A stretch of DNA of 64,000 nucleotides from CAVSCD01 sp963726335 (GCA_963726335.1 CAVSCD010000012.1:1-64000); one strand, 5' to 3'; positions 1 to 8,447 are shown, counted from the stretch's first letter. Translations and numbers: made by a program. The notes: generated from the sequence alone by a model not told the origin.

Positions 1-53
1 CGTTCTTAACCCACATAATATTGGGGGTGATCGAGGAGAACGGGAGAATCGCC

Positions 54-1226
54 ATGAAGAGAGTCACCTGCGCGGGGATCCTGGTCGCCGACCTGATCGC
101 GGCCGAACTGCCCCGGGTTTCCCCTCCCGGCGGGATCACCTTCACCCACAGGGATATCGAGACCCATATCGGCGGCCACGCGGCCAACGTCTCGGCCGAC
201 CTGATGCGCCTGGGCATGAAGCCGGGCGAGGTCGGCTGCGTGGGGGCCGTGGGCACCGACCCCTTCGCCGATTTCTTCGAGCGGACGCTCACGGCGGAAG
301 GGGTCGAGGTGAACTTCCAGCGGACGACACGTGCCCGGACCGCGGTCGACCTGATCCTGGTCGTCAAGGGCGAGGACCGCCGCTACCATGTCGGCGTGGG
401 CGCCTTGTCCTACTTCGATCCCGATTTCGCCGTCTGGGCGGTGAAGGAAGACCCGCCCGCGGTGTTTTATGCCGGCGGCGTGGGCCTGGCGGATAAGTTC
501 GACCACGGCTTGGCCGACGTCCTGCGCGAGGTCAAGCGGCTGGGCTGCCTGACGTTCGTCGACCCGGTCATGCCTTACAATAAGACCTGGCACTTCCTCC
601 GGAAAGCCCTGCGCTGGACCGATATCTTCCACTGCAACGACGTCGAGGCCCTGAGCCTGACGCGGAAAAAGGATTTGCCGGCGGCCGTCGATTTCCTCCT
701 CGATTCGGGACCGGAGCTCGTGCTCGTCAGCCGGGGGTCCAAGGGATTGACAGCCGCGACCCGCGGCCGCCGGCTGAGCATGGGCGGGTTCAAGGTCCGG
801 GCGCTCGACCCCACGGGCGCCGGCGACGCCTTCTGCGCCGGGTTCATCCGCCGGACCGTCATGAAGCTCAAGTCCCGCCGGGTGAGCGGGCTCGAGTGGT
901 CGGACGAAGAGTTGACCGAAGCCCTGCTCGAGGCGGAAGCTTCGGGCGCCGCCTGCGTCACCGGGATCGGCACGACTTCGGCAGTTTCGCGGGCCAAAGT
1001 CGACAGGCTCCTCGCCGCTCGAAAGAGACGATGTGATGAAGACGGTCCGGGTCGAATCCGTCGACTGACCCCACCCTGGGGGCCTATCGAACTCCCGAAC
1101 GCGGGGCCTGTCATGGTGCGTCCCTGTCCGTCCTCGCGCCTCACCCGGGCCAGCCGCCGATGCTCCCCTTGCCCCCCGGTGGCGAACCGATCATTAAGAG
1201 CTCTTTTAAGATATTTAGCAGAATAG
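54..1226 (+). CDS. PfkB-family carbohydrate kinase
   Basis: Ribokinase/PfkB-type kinase that would phosphorylate a sugar or sugar acid in the cytoplasm. The N-terminal half carries the GGHAANVSADLMRLG substrate-side motif (about residues 40-54), and DPTGAGDAFCAGF near residues 252-264 is the PfkB signature with the catalytic Asp and anion hole. The ATG at 54 is preferred over an upstream TTG at 21 because the purine-rich GAGGAGAACGGGAGA lies just before it. The kinase fold should end near residue 325; the remaining ~65 residues are low-complexity and are translated from a dispersed repeat (from 1102). A +1 shift near 1030 would instead give a natural-looking end at TGA 1066-1068, so the annotated tail is probably not native. 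It converges with an SDR gene. A 2-keto-3-deoxygluconate kinase role would fit the polysaccharide context but is inference. Confidence 0.85.
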   Translation: MKRVTCAGILVADLIAAELPRVSPPGGITFTHRDIETHIGGHAANVSADLMRLGMKPGEVGCVGAVGTDPFADFFERTLTAEGVEVNFQRTTRARTAVDLILVVKGEDRRYHVGVGALSYFDPDFAVWAVKEDPPAVFYAGGVGLADKFDHGLADVLREVKRLGCLTFVDPVMPYNKTWHFLRKALRWTDIFHCNDVEALSLTRKKDLPAAVDFLLDSGPELVLVSRGSKGLTAATRGRRLSMGGFKVRALDPTGAGDAFCAGFIRRTVMKLKSRRVSGLEWSDEELTEALLEAEASGAACVTGIGTTSAVSRAKVDRLLAARKRRCDEDGPGRIRRLTPPWGPIELPNAGPVMVRPCPSSRLTRASRRCSPCPPVANRSLRALLRYLAE

Positions 1227-1335
1227 CGGCTTTATGTCGCTCCGCCGCTATTCTGATGGTAGCTCCGCAAATTGCGCTTCCCGCCGGTCCCCGTCGCTCC
1301 GGGCGGGCAGGGACTTAACGCCATGCCACCCGCGT
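1102..1335 (+). repeat. Dispersed repeat, copy A (long type)
   Basis: Member of a family seen eight times in the window. The left part reads CCTGTCATGGTGCGTCCCTG and the right part GGTCCCCGTCGCTCCGGGCG followed by GCAGGGACT and CGCCATGCCACCC; the two ends are imperfect inverted repeats of each other. An internal hairpin CAGAATAGCGGC / GCCGCTATTCTG is shared with copy C. It overlaps the 3' end of the PfkB ORF and fills the space before the SDR remnant. Confidence 0.75.
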
Positions 1336-1386
1336 CCTCCCTGTCGCCTTGACCGTGCTCCGATGCTTGGCCGGTATTGAGGCAGC

Positions 1387-2186
1387 TCAGCCGGCGGACC
1401 GCTTCTTCGATGTCGCCCGGGTGGCGCCGGTCGTGATGCCGCCGTCGACGAGCAGCGTCTGGCCGGTGACATAGGCGCTGGCGTCGGAGGCGAGGAAGAC
1501 CACCGCCCCGTCCAGGTCCTCGGGCTGGCCGACGCGCTTCAGCGGGATCCGGTCGGAGATGTATTCGACCCAGGTCCGGGTCCTCGTAGAGGACCTCGGT
1601 CTGTTGCGTCTTGAACCAGCCGGGCGCCAGACAATTGACGGTGATCCCGTAGATCCCCCAGTCGTCGGCCAGGCTCATCGTGAGTTGCTTGACCCCGCCG
1701 CGGCTCGCGCAATAGGGGGCCAGGCCGCGTAGGCGAACACGCGACGTCACCGAACCGATGTTGATGATCCGGCCGTAGCGGCGCGGGATCATTCTTGGCC
1801 ACGGCCTGGGCCATGAAGAACGGCCCGCGGAGGTTCGTTTCGAGGATCATGTTCCATTCCTCGGGCGTCACCTCGACCGCGGGCTTGCGGACGTTGCAGC
1901 CGGCGTTGTTGACCAGGATATCGATCTTGCCGAAATGCCGGTGCGTATCCTCGACCATGGCCTGGACGCTGTCATAGGAGCGGACATCGAGCTCGTGGGG
2001 GAAAGCCTCCCTGCCGATCTCGCGGATTTCGCGGGTCACCTCATCCAGTGATGCGAGCGACCTGCTGGTGACGGCGACATCCGCGCCGGCCCGGGCCAGG
2101 GCGCGCGCCATATACTGGCCCAGCCCCCGGCTCGAACCGGTGACGATGGCGACTTTCCCCGTGAGGTCAAACATATTCTCGGCCAT
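1387..2186 (-). pseudogene. Short-chain dehydrogenase/reductase, two frameshifts
   Basis: Rossmann-fold SDR related to gluconate 5-dehydrogenase/KduD-type enzymes. The ATG at 2186 is preceded by TAAGGAGAACACC. Frame one gives the cofactor motif TGSSRGLG (residues 16-23) and NNAG (near 94). Near 1792 the frame changes to one reading IPRRYGRIINIGSVTS and APYCASRGGVKQLT. Near 1585 it changes again, to one reading WVEYISDRIPLKRVGQPEDL and TGQTLLVDGG, ending at TGA 1387-1389. Each change is explained by one extra base (A, then G); total length 800 nt = 3x266+2 agrees. The catalytic YxxxK reads YCASR, so Lys has become Arg. Either a decayed gene or consensus errors; the Lys-to-Arg change favours some real decay. 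Next to a PfkB kinase it may have belonged to a keto-deoxy-sugar-acid pathway. Confidence 0.8.
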
Positions 2187-2309
2187 TGGTGTTCTCCTTA
2201 ATTGATCACTGGAATTATAAAGGAGAGTAGGAGTCCGTACAGAGAGATGCCCGTCGAGTTGCAGGGGGAATCCGTTTCCTTTATTGGCTGAGGCGAGGGG
2301 CTCCGCCCC

Positions 2310-2462
2310 TTTCGTGAAGGGCAACAATCATGGGAGGGTGGTATGGCGACAGTCCCTGCCCGCCCGGAGCGACGGGGACCCCTCTCTTGACGGGTGAGGC
2401 GCGAGGACGGACAGGGACGCGCCATGACAGGACCCTATTTATGGGCTCCGTCGTTCACGAAA
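2310..2462 (-). repeat. Dispersed repeat, copy B (short type)
   Basis: Same family as copy A in reverse orientation: GGAGGGTGGTATGGCGACAG, CCCGCCCGGAGCGACGGGGA, then GACGGACAGGGACGCGCCAT and GACAGGACCC. It is bounded by the inverted repeat TTTCGTGAA (2310-2318) / TTCACGAAA (2454-2462). It lies between the SDR start and tRNA-Ala; I see no gene in 2187-2546. Confidence 0.75.
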
Positions 2463-2546
2463 TGGGCGGCATAACCCCGGGGCCTCCCTATGGAAAAAGT
2501 CGGGCAAACATGGTAAATTCTATACTCAGACTGGTAAGTTCAGTGT

Positions 2547-2622
2547 GGGCGGTTAGCTCAGTTGGGAGAGCGCGGCGTTCGCAACGCTGAGGTCGGGAGT
2601 TCAAGTCTCCTACCGTCCACCA
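2547..2622 (+). tRNA. tRNA-Ala (anticodon CGC)
   Basis: A full cloverleaf can be drawn: acceptor GGGCGGT (2547-2553) pairs with ACCGTCC (2612-2618), including the G3:U70 wobble that identifies alanine tRNAs. The D-arm is GCTC/GAGC. The anticodon stem CGGCG/CGCTG encloses loop TTCGCAA with anticodon CGC at 2580-2582, reading GCG. The T-arm GGGAG/CTCCT has loop TTCAAGT. The discriminator is A and the CCA end is encoded (2620-2622). It sits at the edge of the AT-rich stretch that follows, a common position for island integration. Confidence 0.95.
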
Positions 2623-3061
2623 CCTTATTCCCTGATTTATCAATCATTTGTCTAGGTTTTTGTTTTTAGCCTGATTAACTCAAACTGAGCCATTTTGGGC
2701 AGTTTTGTCCTCAATTTGTCCACACGGATTTTGAACAGAAGTCTGCCCAGGGCGCTAAACTAGGTGCAGAGTGGGAAAAGAAGAACGGCTTGGTAGATTG
2801 GCTCGCAGTCAAGAGGTTCCCGGTTCCATCCCGGTCAACTCGATCGAGACCTGCTAAGTTCATCTCCTGCCCCTAAGGCTAACTTGGCCGAGCATATCTG
2901 TACTAAGCCAACGTTTTGGAACCCACAGGACTATGACTATTGTTCCTTTGCCGTTTCTCATTTCATTCTATCTGGAGGATAAGCAGACGCAATTGAATCC
3001 GCACAAGAAGAAGTTGCGTGGGTAGACCTGAGCTTCACTGTTTAGTAAACTTGTTATTGCA
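2623..3061. other. AT-rich non-coding stretch after tRNA-Ala
   Basis: No convincing gene is seen on either strand. Base composition is clearly more AT-rich than the flanking 60-70 % GC DNA. Around 2790-2850 there is a short segment that superficially resembles a tRNA T-arm, but no complete tRNA can be folded. Probably island or decayed mobile DNA next to the tRNA. Confidence 0.5.
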
Positions 3062-3430
3062 TCACTTCTGTATCTGGATGATCGCCTTTGCGGCTGAATC
3101 ACGTGCTTCCTTCCTTTTATCCGTTTGTGCGGAGTCTAATGCCATGAGAGTTTTGCCTGTTCCGATTATTCCCAAGGTATTTGACGCATTACGACGTACC
3201 TAACGGTCCTTATCTTTTAAGGCTGTCATTATGAGGCTTATTGCCTTATCGGCTCGAAGGTCGCCAAGGGCATGAACTGCAGTCCCCCTGACTCGGGGAT
3301 TATTGTCTTTTACGCAACGCATGATTGAAGTGATTGCTGATCTGCTCTTAATTATACGAAGGGATACGATTGATGCCTGCCTCTGAAGTGAGATTTTCAA
3401 ATATTGGAGCCTCACCCAAGTTTTCCCCAT
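3062..3430 (-). pseudogene. HEAT-repeat protein remnant with in-frame amber
   Basis: The reverse-strand frame from 3430 reads HEAT-like helices: a first unit around SLQRQASIVSLRIIKSRSAI, a second with NNPRVRGTAVHALGDLRADK and ISLIMTALKDKDR. It then meets a TAG and continues in the same frame with VRRNASNTLGIIGTGK and EARDSAAKAIIQIQK up to a TGA at 3062-3064. The continuation past the TAG keeps the HEAT pattern, so the stop is an interruption of a once longer gene. The N-terminal side has no plausible start or ribosome-binding site, so it is a fragment. GC content is lower than in the neighbouring genes. Confidence 0.6.
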
Positions 3431-3622
3431 TTTACCTGGACCGATTAGGGGGGCAGGTCATCGGCGCGTGACACTCGATGAGACGGCGCCGGAGCCGTTC
3501 CATCGATTTCCCGAATTCGCTCGGCTACGCCACCAGTTGAGTTGACAAAGGGCTTGTTGAAAAACCGAGAAGATAGGATAATCTATTTACAAAAACATCG
3601 CCCAGGAGGATGAGTCATTTCA

Positions 3623-4246
3623 ATGTCTGATATCCCCGGAATAGTAGAGCATTTCCACTATTTCGGACTCTTTGCTTTACTCGTTCTCGGAGGTATCGGA
3701 TTTCCCTTTCCTGAGGGGATCACACTTATGCTATGCGGGTTCTTAATCTCCCATGATATTGTCCGACCTCTCTCCGCCCTCATCGTTGTTTTCACCGGCA
3801 TGTTAACGGGAGACCTCTTAATCTTTTTCCTTGGGAGGAAGTACGGACACAAGGTTGTCACCCTTAAGATATTCCACAGGATCCTCTCTCCTCAACGGCT
3901 CGCGAACCTAGAAAATACATTCAATAGACGGAAAATCCTTTACGTACTATTTGGACGATATCTGGGATCTTCTGTATTTCTCGTCGCAGGTATCTTGAGA
4001 ATACCGTATGTGAGGTTTTTGGGGCTGGATATCGTCTCCTCAATCCTTGCGATCGGCTTATTGGTCGGGGCCGGCTACCTGGGCGGCAAGAGCATTCAGG
4101 TGTTGAAAAGGGACATCACACGGATCGAACACTGGGGAATTCTGTCCGCCATCGTCTTGCTGGCGGCTTATCTGTTTTTCAGATATTTCAAGGCCAGGCG
4201 TGGCCGCCTTTATGCCGGAATCAACGACTGGCCGGCATCGGAATAG
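3623..4246 (+). CDS. DedA-family membrane protein
   Basis: 207-residue integral membrane protein of the DedA/SNARE-associated (VTT) family, in which characterised members act in lipid flipping or membrane homeostasis. The family pattern is visible: an early glycine- and proline-rich re-entrant segment GGIGFPFPEG (about residues 23-32), then GDLLIFFLGRKYGHK and the FGRYLGSSVFLVAGILRIPY segment with the conserved Arg-Tyr and G-x-x-R-x-P elements. About five hydrophobic segments are seen. The ATG at 3623 follows AGGAGGA at a longish spacing (~13 nt). The 3' end overlaps the convergent membrane-protein gene by 37 nt. Codon use is more AT-rich than the flanks, so it may have arrived with the stretch downstream of tRNA-Ala. 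Confidence 0.85.
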   Translation: MSDIPGIVEHFHYFGLFALLVLGGIGFPFPEGITLMLCGFLISHDIVRPLSALIVVFTGMLTGDLLIFFLGRKYGHKVVTLKIFHRILSPQRLANLENTFNRRKILYVLFGRYLGSSVFLVAGILRIPYVRFLGLDIVSSILAIGLLVGAGYLGGKSIQVLKRDITRIEHWGILSAIVLLAAYLFFRYFKARRGRLYAGINDWPASE

Positions 4247-4905
4247 CCTGCCGGCCTGGCTCGGGCTATACCGGTCAGTCCTTTCTGCCCCAGTTTTTCC
4301 AAGCGGGGTTGCGCCTTCTCCCCATATTTATTCAGCGTCCGGAATAACAGGAAGAAGAAACCCGCCCCCAGCAACAATAAGATCAGAATCGTGATCGCGT
4401 GTCTCCCGCGGATTTCTTTGAGCGGCGGGGCGAACGCAAGCAACACCAGCAGTCCCACGATCACCGTGACGGCATCGAAGCTCACCCGCTGCCAGTACCC
4501 GCCCCCCAAATGAAGCCACATCCCGAATTCGTCAAACGTCAGCGCCAGTCCGATTCCGTACGGCACCGATACCCACTCCGCCTTTCGGCCCCTCGGCCTG
4601 ACGAAGAGCAAATAGCCCCCGACGCCCGACAGCAAAAAGATCCCCAAATTCAGATGATGAACGTGTGTGCCCCCCATGTAGATAAACAGGTCCGGGAACG
4701 TCCGGCTCATGATCAAAAAAACCAGGATCCGAGTGACGGTGAACGTGATCAGAAATACCACGAGCACCAGTCTCGCGACATGCCGCCTGTTTTCCCATCC
4801 ATCCAGTCCGACCTTCGATCTGATCAAGCCGTTGTGATCCGGTTTTCCTGTCTTTTTAACGGCCATTTCCCTTCCATGTTTAATCGCCTGGAAAAAGTCT
4901 ATCAT
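4210..4905 (-). CDS. Integral membrane protein of unknown function
   Basis: 231 residues with about five hydrophobic segments (starting near residues 44-66, 75-102, 112-128, 140-158 and 168-190) and a charged C-terminus. A conserved-looking THVHHLNLGIFLL segment near residues 80-92 puts three histidines at the membrane interface, and DEFGMWLH near 125-132 adds acidic and His residues. I do not recognise the family; a metal- or lipid-related membrane function is possible but unsupported. The ATG at 4905 has no clear Shine-Dalgarno; an alternative ATG at residue 14 (MAVKKTGK) follows GGAAGGGAA closely. Its 3' end overlaps the convergent DedA gene. Confidence 0.7.
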   Translation of the reverse strand: MIDFFQAIKHGREMAVKKTGKPDHNGLIRSKVGLDGWENRRHVARLVLVVFLITFTVTRILVFLIMSRTFPDLFIYMGGTHVHHLNLGIFLLSGVGGYLLFVRPRGRKAEWVSVPYGIGLALTFDEFGMWLHLGGGYWQRVSFDAVTVIVGLLVLLAFAPPLKEIRGRHAITILILLLLGAGFFFLLFRTLNKYGEKAQPRLEKLGQKGLTGIARARPAGYSDAGQSLIPA

Positions 4906-5001
4906 AGACAGAAAGGGGCATCAAACGTCAAGCATGCCAAGTTACGTCCGTAACTTTATACATATCTACGAATTAAAAAGAGCGCGCCGGAAGGGATTTG
5001 A

Positions 5002-5217
5002 ACCGAGAGCTTCCCCCTGGCCCTCGTCGGCTGGGTCTTCGGGCCGCAAGCTATCTGGTCGGCCTTTTTCACGGTCGGTAACTTCCTCTCGGGACGTACG
5101 ACCTACGCGCTTGTTCTGCTGGCTGCATTCATTGCCAGTGGTCTCGTCCTGCTCCGGGTCATCAACCGGCTGCCCCGCTGCACCGGAGACACCGGCGCGG
5201 TGGGCGGACGGGCCTAG
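5002..5217 (+). pseudogene. C-terminal fragment of a membrane transporter
   Basis: This frame reads ESFPLALVGWVFGPQAIWSA, then FFTVGNFLSGRTTYALVLLA and AFIASGLVLLRVINRLP, ending at TAG 5215-5217. It resembles the last two transmembrane helices of an MFS-type carrier. There is no start codon context and a stop lies directly upstream, so only a 3' piece remains. It is gene debris adjoining another fragment. Confidence 0.45.
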
Positions 5218-5227
5218 CCTCGACGGA

Positions 5228-5455
5228 CTCCGGCCGTCCCACGGCGGCTTCACGACCAGCAAGCCACGCCTGCTTTTTGAGAAACCCGGATGCGTGGGTG
5301 GTTCGCCCATACGTAACTATGACCTGTCCCTTGAATCAAAGCGATTTCTCATGGTCAAGCTCGACCAAAGAAACCCCACGTCTGGCACCGAAATGGTCCT
5401 CGTCCAGAACGGCTTCGAGGAACTCAAGCGCCAGGTGCCCACCGCGAAGAAGTGA
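5228..5455 (+). pseudogene. C-terminal fragment of a PD40/TolB-like propeller protein
   Basis: The in-frame stretch KPRLLFEKP followed by IRNYDLSLESKRFLMVK and NGFEELKRQVPTAKK matches the C-terminal blade typical of acidobacterial WD40-like/PD40 proteins, often fused to serine/threonine kinases, where the usual wording is RNYDVSPDGKRFLMV and NWFEELKR. Only about 65 residues remain and no start exists. It is a remnant immediately after the transporter fragment, so this spot has collected pieces of at least two unrelated genes. Confidence 0.6.
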
Positions 5456-5581
5456 GGGTGTCGAGCGTAGTTCACTCCTCGAGCCTGCCCTCGGCACTGA
5501 TGTTGTCCTGAAAAGATATGATAAACTCTTCCTGTTAGGAGAAATTAAGGTGTCGTCGCTGGGAATGACTGGAGCTGAAAG

Positions 5582-6391
5582 ATGATCGATCCGGAAATCT
5601 GGGTCCTGGCCGGCACGGCCGCCTCGCTCGGCCTGGTCCACACCGTCATCGGCCCCGACCACTACCTCCCATTCATCGTCATCGGCCGGGCCAGGCGATG
5701 GACGCTCCGCAAGACGCTGGTCGTCGCCTTCCTGGCGGGACTGGGACACATCCTGAGCTCGGTCCTCCTCGGATTCCTGGGCATCGCCCTGGGGATCGCC
5801 GTCGCCCGGCTCGAAGGCGTGGAATCGACGCGCGGGTCCATCGCTTCCTGGCTGCTCATCGGCTTCGGCCTGGCCTATTTCGTCTGGGGCATGCGCCGGG
5901 CCTGGAAGGACAAGCCGCACCAGCATCCCCACCTCCATGACCACGGCGCCGGCGCTCCGCAGGATGCGCGCGAGCACGACGCCCCCCGCGAGCGCCCGCT
6001 CACTCACGCGGCCCCCGCGCCCGCGCCGGAAAGCGACCATCTCCACGAGCATGTCCACTCGCATGCCAAGGCTGAACACGCGCACGTCCACGGCGGCGAG
6101 GGCAAAACCAACATCACGCCCTGGATCCTGTTCACGATCTTCGTCTTCGGGCCCTGCGAGCCCCTGATCCCTTTGATCATGTATCCGGCGGCGCGGCACA
6201 GCCTGGCCGGCGTCGCCCTGGTGGCGGCCGCTTTCGGGGTCGTGACCATCGCCACCATGCTCGTCATCATCGCCGCGGCCTCGTGGGGCGCGAGCTTCGC
6301 CCGTCTGGGGAAGCTCGAAAAATATTCCCACGCCCTGGCCGGGTTGATGATCTTCGTCTCCGGGTTGGCCGTCCAGTTCCTCGGCCTCTGA
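5582..6391 (+). CDS. NicO/HupE-like metal transporter with His-rich loop
   Basis: 269-residue inner-membrane protein resembling nickel/cobalt NicO/RcnA and UreH/HupE transporters. The first helix contains HTVIGPDHYLPF (residues 20-31), comparable to the H-x4-D-H metal motif of the family. Three helices precede a long hydrophilic loop (about residues 113-176) with more than 15 histidines and several HxH clusters, a plausible metal sensor or chaperone. FVFGPCEPLIPLIMYPAA opens the second half, followed by three more helices. The ATG at 5582 has GGAGCTGAAAG before it. A Mut7-C gene follows 11 nt downstream and is likely co-transcribed. Direction of transport (uptake or export) and the metal cannot be told from sequence; a divalent transition metal is most likely. 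Confidence 0.75.
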   Translation: MIDPEIWVLAGTAASLGLVHTVIGPDHYLPFIVIGRARRWTLRKTLVVAFLAGLGHILSSVLLGFLGIALGIAVARLEGVESTRGSIASWLLIGFGLAYFVWGMRRAWKDKPHQHPHLHDHGAGAPQDAREHDAPRERPLTHAAPAPAPESDHLHEHVHSHAKAEHAHVHGGEGKTNITPWILFTIFVFGPCEPLIPLIMYPAARHSLAGVALVAAAFGVVTIATMLVIIAAASWGASFARLGKLEKYSHALAGLMIFVSGLAVQFLGL

Positions 6392-6402
6392 GGCGTTGTC
6401 CC

Positions 6403-6852
6403 GTGAAGTTCGTCGTCGATGTCATGCTCGGTAAGCTCGCCAAGTGGCTGAGAATAATCGGGTTTGACGCCGCCTACGGGAACCGGGCGGCGGACCGTGA
6501 GCTCCTTCAGACGGCCCGCCGGGAGCGCCGGGTGCTTCTCACCCGGGACCGCCGGCTGCTCCAGTCGGCAAAAAATGTCCGCGGCCTGCTCATCGAGAGC
6601 GAGGACTGGCGCCGCCAGGTCGCCCAGGTCCTTGACGCCTTCGGCCTGCGGGACAAGGCGAGGCCGATGACGCGCTGCCTGGCCTGCAACCTCAGGCTGA
6701 AGCGCCTGTCGCGGAAGAACGCCAGGAATCTTGTGGCCCCGTTCGTCTTCGAACGCGCTTCGGCGTTTTCCATCTGTCCCGGGTGCGGGCGCGTCTACTG
6801 GCCGGGCACCCACTTCGGGGACATGGACAAGCAGCTCTCGAAAATCCTATAA
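6403..6852 (+). CDS. Mut7-C RNase/zinc-ribbon protein
   Basis: 149-residue protein of the Mut7-C family: a PIN-like RNase domain followed by a zinc ribbon. The GTG start at 6403 gives the family's typical N-terminus VDVMLGKLAKWLRIIGFDA, with the first catalytic Asp at residue 6. LLTRDRRLL around residues 45-53 supplies further acidic/basic active-site residues. Four zinc-ligand cysteines are present in two CxxC pairs (92/95 and 125/128), followed by the usual VYWPGTHF. It begins 11 nt after the metal-transporter gene. The substrate is unknown; family members are predicted RNases. Confidence 0.85.
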   Translation: MKFVVDVMLGKLAKWLRIIGFDAAYGNRAADRELLQTARRERRVLLTRDRRLLQSAKNVRGLLIESEDWRRQVAQVLDAFGLRDKARPMTRCLACNLRLKRLSRKNARNLVAPFVFERASAFSICPGCGRVYWPGTHFGDMDKQLSKIL

Positions 6853-6907
6853 TTGGACCGGGGTTCCGGCTCGAAACCGCGACCCGTCGGGCACCGAGGA
6901 GCAGGTC

Positions 6908-7270
6908 ATGGAAAAACACGTTCGCCTTATCGGCCTTTTCTGGATCATCTACGGCGCCATCGGTCTCTTCTTTGGGTTGACGGTCGCCGTCATCCTTTTC
7001 GGGCTCTCGTTCGTCCCGATGAATTGGGAGATCGGTCCCGGCCTGGTGCGGCTGATCGCCTGGGGGGCCGGCACGTTTTTCCTGCTCCTCGCCCTGCCGC
7101 AGATCATCGCCGGCTGGGGGTTGATGAGGAAGCGGGAGTGGGCCCGCATCCTCGTCCTGATCGTTTCCTTCTTCCACCTCCTGAGCTTTCCACTCGGCAC
7201 GGCGCTCGCCGTCTACTCGTACGTCGTCCTGCTCAAGGACGAGACCGTCAAGCTCTTCTCCGCATCTTGA
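6908..7270 (+). CDS. Small membrane protein of unknown function
   Basis: 120 residues, almost entirely hydrophobic, with three to four transmembrane helices (about 6-30, 45-68, 75-92 and 95-112). The ATG at 6908 follows GAGGAGCAGGTC and is preferred over upstream in-frame codons that run inside the Mut7-C gene. It resembles the many small uncharacterised DUF-type membrane proteins with a glycine-rich first helix; no catalytic motif is visible. Probably at the end of the metal-transporter/Mut7-C transcription unit. Confidence 0.7.
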   Translation: MEKHVRLIGLFWIIYGAIGLFFGLTVAVILFGLSFVPMNWEIGPGLVRLIAWGAGTFFLLLALPQIIAGWGLMRKREWARILVLIVSFFHLLSFPLGTALAVYSYVVLLKDETVKLFSAS

Positions 7271-7435
7271 TAATTCCGCGTCCAGCCTGTCTCATAATTC
7301 GGAAGAAAGCGTAGGCTCATATGGAAGCGGCAGCAGGACTCAAGTCGCGAGCTCGACGGTCCATGGAGTCGCCGGCCCGGCAGCCCGGCGATTCGCTTCC
7401 CGATCCGGCAAAAAGAAGCACATGGAGGGAGAGAG

Positions 7436-8380
7436 TTGCGCACCAGTGAGGTCCATCCGGTGACCCGATGCCTCAGGGCGGCGCTCGGGCCTGCAACTTG
7501 GGCCGCCGTCATCCTGGCGGTCGTTTTCTGGCCGGCCGCCGTCAGTCCGCAATCCACGGTGAACACAGAGGCGCCCGCCGCCCGAAATCCGATCGACCGG
7601 CTCGTCGACCCCGGCCCGACCGGCTCGGAGTATCTTGTCCGGGCGCGAGCCTTCCTTCTCGGAGATATGGGAACGGTCGGGACCGCGCTCCTCGAGCGGC
7701 GGCTGGAGACGAAGGCGACGGAGAACGTCAAGACCTTCCGGTTTTCCGGCCGTTCCAAGCCCGAGCTGGCCAGAAAGGGACGGGACATCGGAGGCGAGCT
7801 CACCGCCGTGACCTGTCGGCCGTCGCGGGCGGACGGTGAGACCGGCCGGGCCCCGGTTGAAGCGGGCGGAGCGGGCACCGGCTCCTGTTCCTGGGTCCTC
7901 GCCAATAACGGCGTCGTCAAGACGGAGACGATCGCCTTCCATCCCGACCATGCGCTGTCGATGAAAGGCAACGGGTCCGAGATCAGGTTCAACGGCCGGT
8001 TCGAGAGCCTGCTGTCGTGGCTCGAGTTTTTCCTGGATAACCCCTTCCGGCCGGGGGACGTCCATCAATCCCGGTTCATCCTCGACGGCCGCCCGTTCCT
8101 TTTTAAGTGCGAGGTCGGCGAACCCGAGGTTGTTAAGCCCTACGGGAAAAAGGCGTACAGGATCGACCTGACGATGTACGACGGCCGCCTTCCGGACGGC
8201 GGCGGGAACCCCAAGGTCGTCAAGAAGAAGGGCGCCATCCGGATCTGGCTGCGCCAGGACGGAGAGCACGGGAACGAGTTATTGCGTTTGAGCGTCCAAT
8301 TCAAGTGGTACCTGACGCTGGTCTTCGACCTGGTCGAGACGCCGGGCCGCTCTCCGGCCGGCCCCGAACTTTTGCCTTGA
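7436..8380 (+). CDS. Secreted protein of unknown function, possibly DUF3108-like
   Basis: 314 residues with a membrane-spanning signal segment at about residues 18-38 (AAVILAVVFWPAAVSPQ). The start is a TTG at 7436, preceded by GGAGGGAGAGAG; no better ATG exists. The C-terminal half (FRPGDVHQSRFILDGRPFLF, then AIRIWLRQDGE and LVFDLVE) has the beta-rich layout of DUF3108-like envelope proteins: a loading phrase, a G-rich turn and a final IWLxxD strand. I am not certain of the family. It stands between small membrane proteins and the CarboxypepD_reg/TPR gene. Confidence 0.6.
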   Translation: MRTSEVHPVTRCLRAALGPATWAAVILAVVFWPAAVSPQSTVNTEAPAARNPIDRLVDPGPTGSEYLVRARAFLLGDMGTVGTALLERRLETKATENVKTFRFSGRSKPELARKGRDIGGELTAVTCRPSRADGETGRAPVEAGGAGTGSCSWVLANNGVVKTETIAFHPDHALSMKGNGSEIRFNGRFESLLSWLEFFLDNPFRPGDVHQSRFILDGRPFLFKCEVGEPEVVKPYGKKAYRIDLTMYDGRLPDGGGNPKVVKKKGAIRIWLRQDGEHGNELLRLSVQFKWYLTLVFDLVETPGRSPAGPELLP

Positions 8381-8447
8381 ACGGGAGCCCTTTTTTTCAT
8401 ATAATTCGTTGTTAGCTTATTTTACTTTTCGGATCGCGGAGATATCC

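Noticed and set aside
2780..2860. A possible second tRNA or tRNA remnant after tRNA-Ala
   Set aside because: Only a T-arm-like phrase (GGTTCCATCCCGGTC) is present. Acceptor, D and anticodon stems cannot be paired, so it is not annotated.
3542..3584. Promoter of the DedA gene (TTGACA at 3542, TTGAAA at 3557 with TAATCT)
   Set aside because: Several mutually exclusive hexamer pairs with non-ideal spacing can be drawn in this AT-rich DNA; none is clearly better, so no feature is given.
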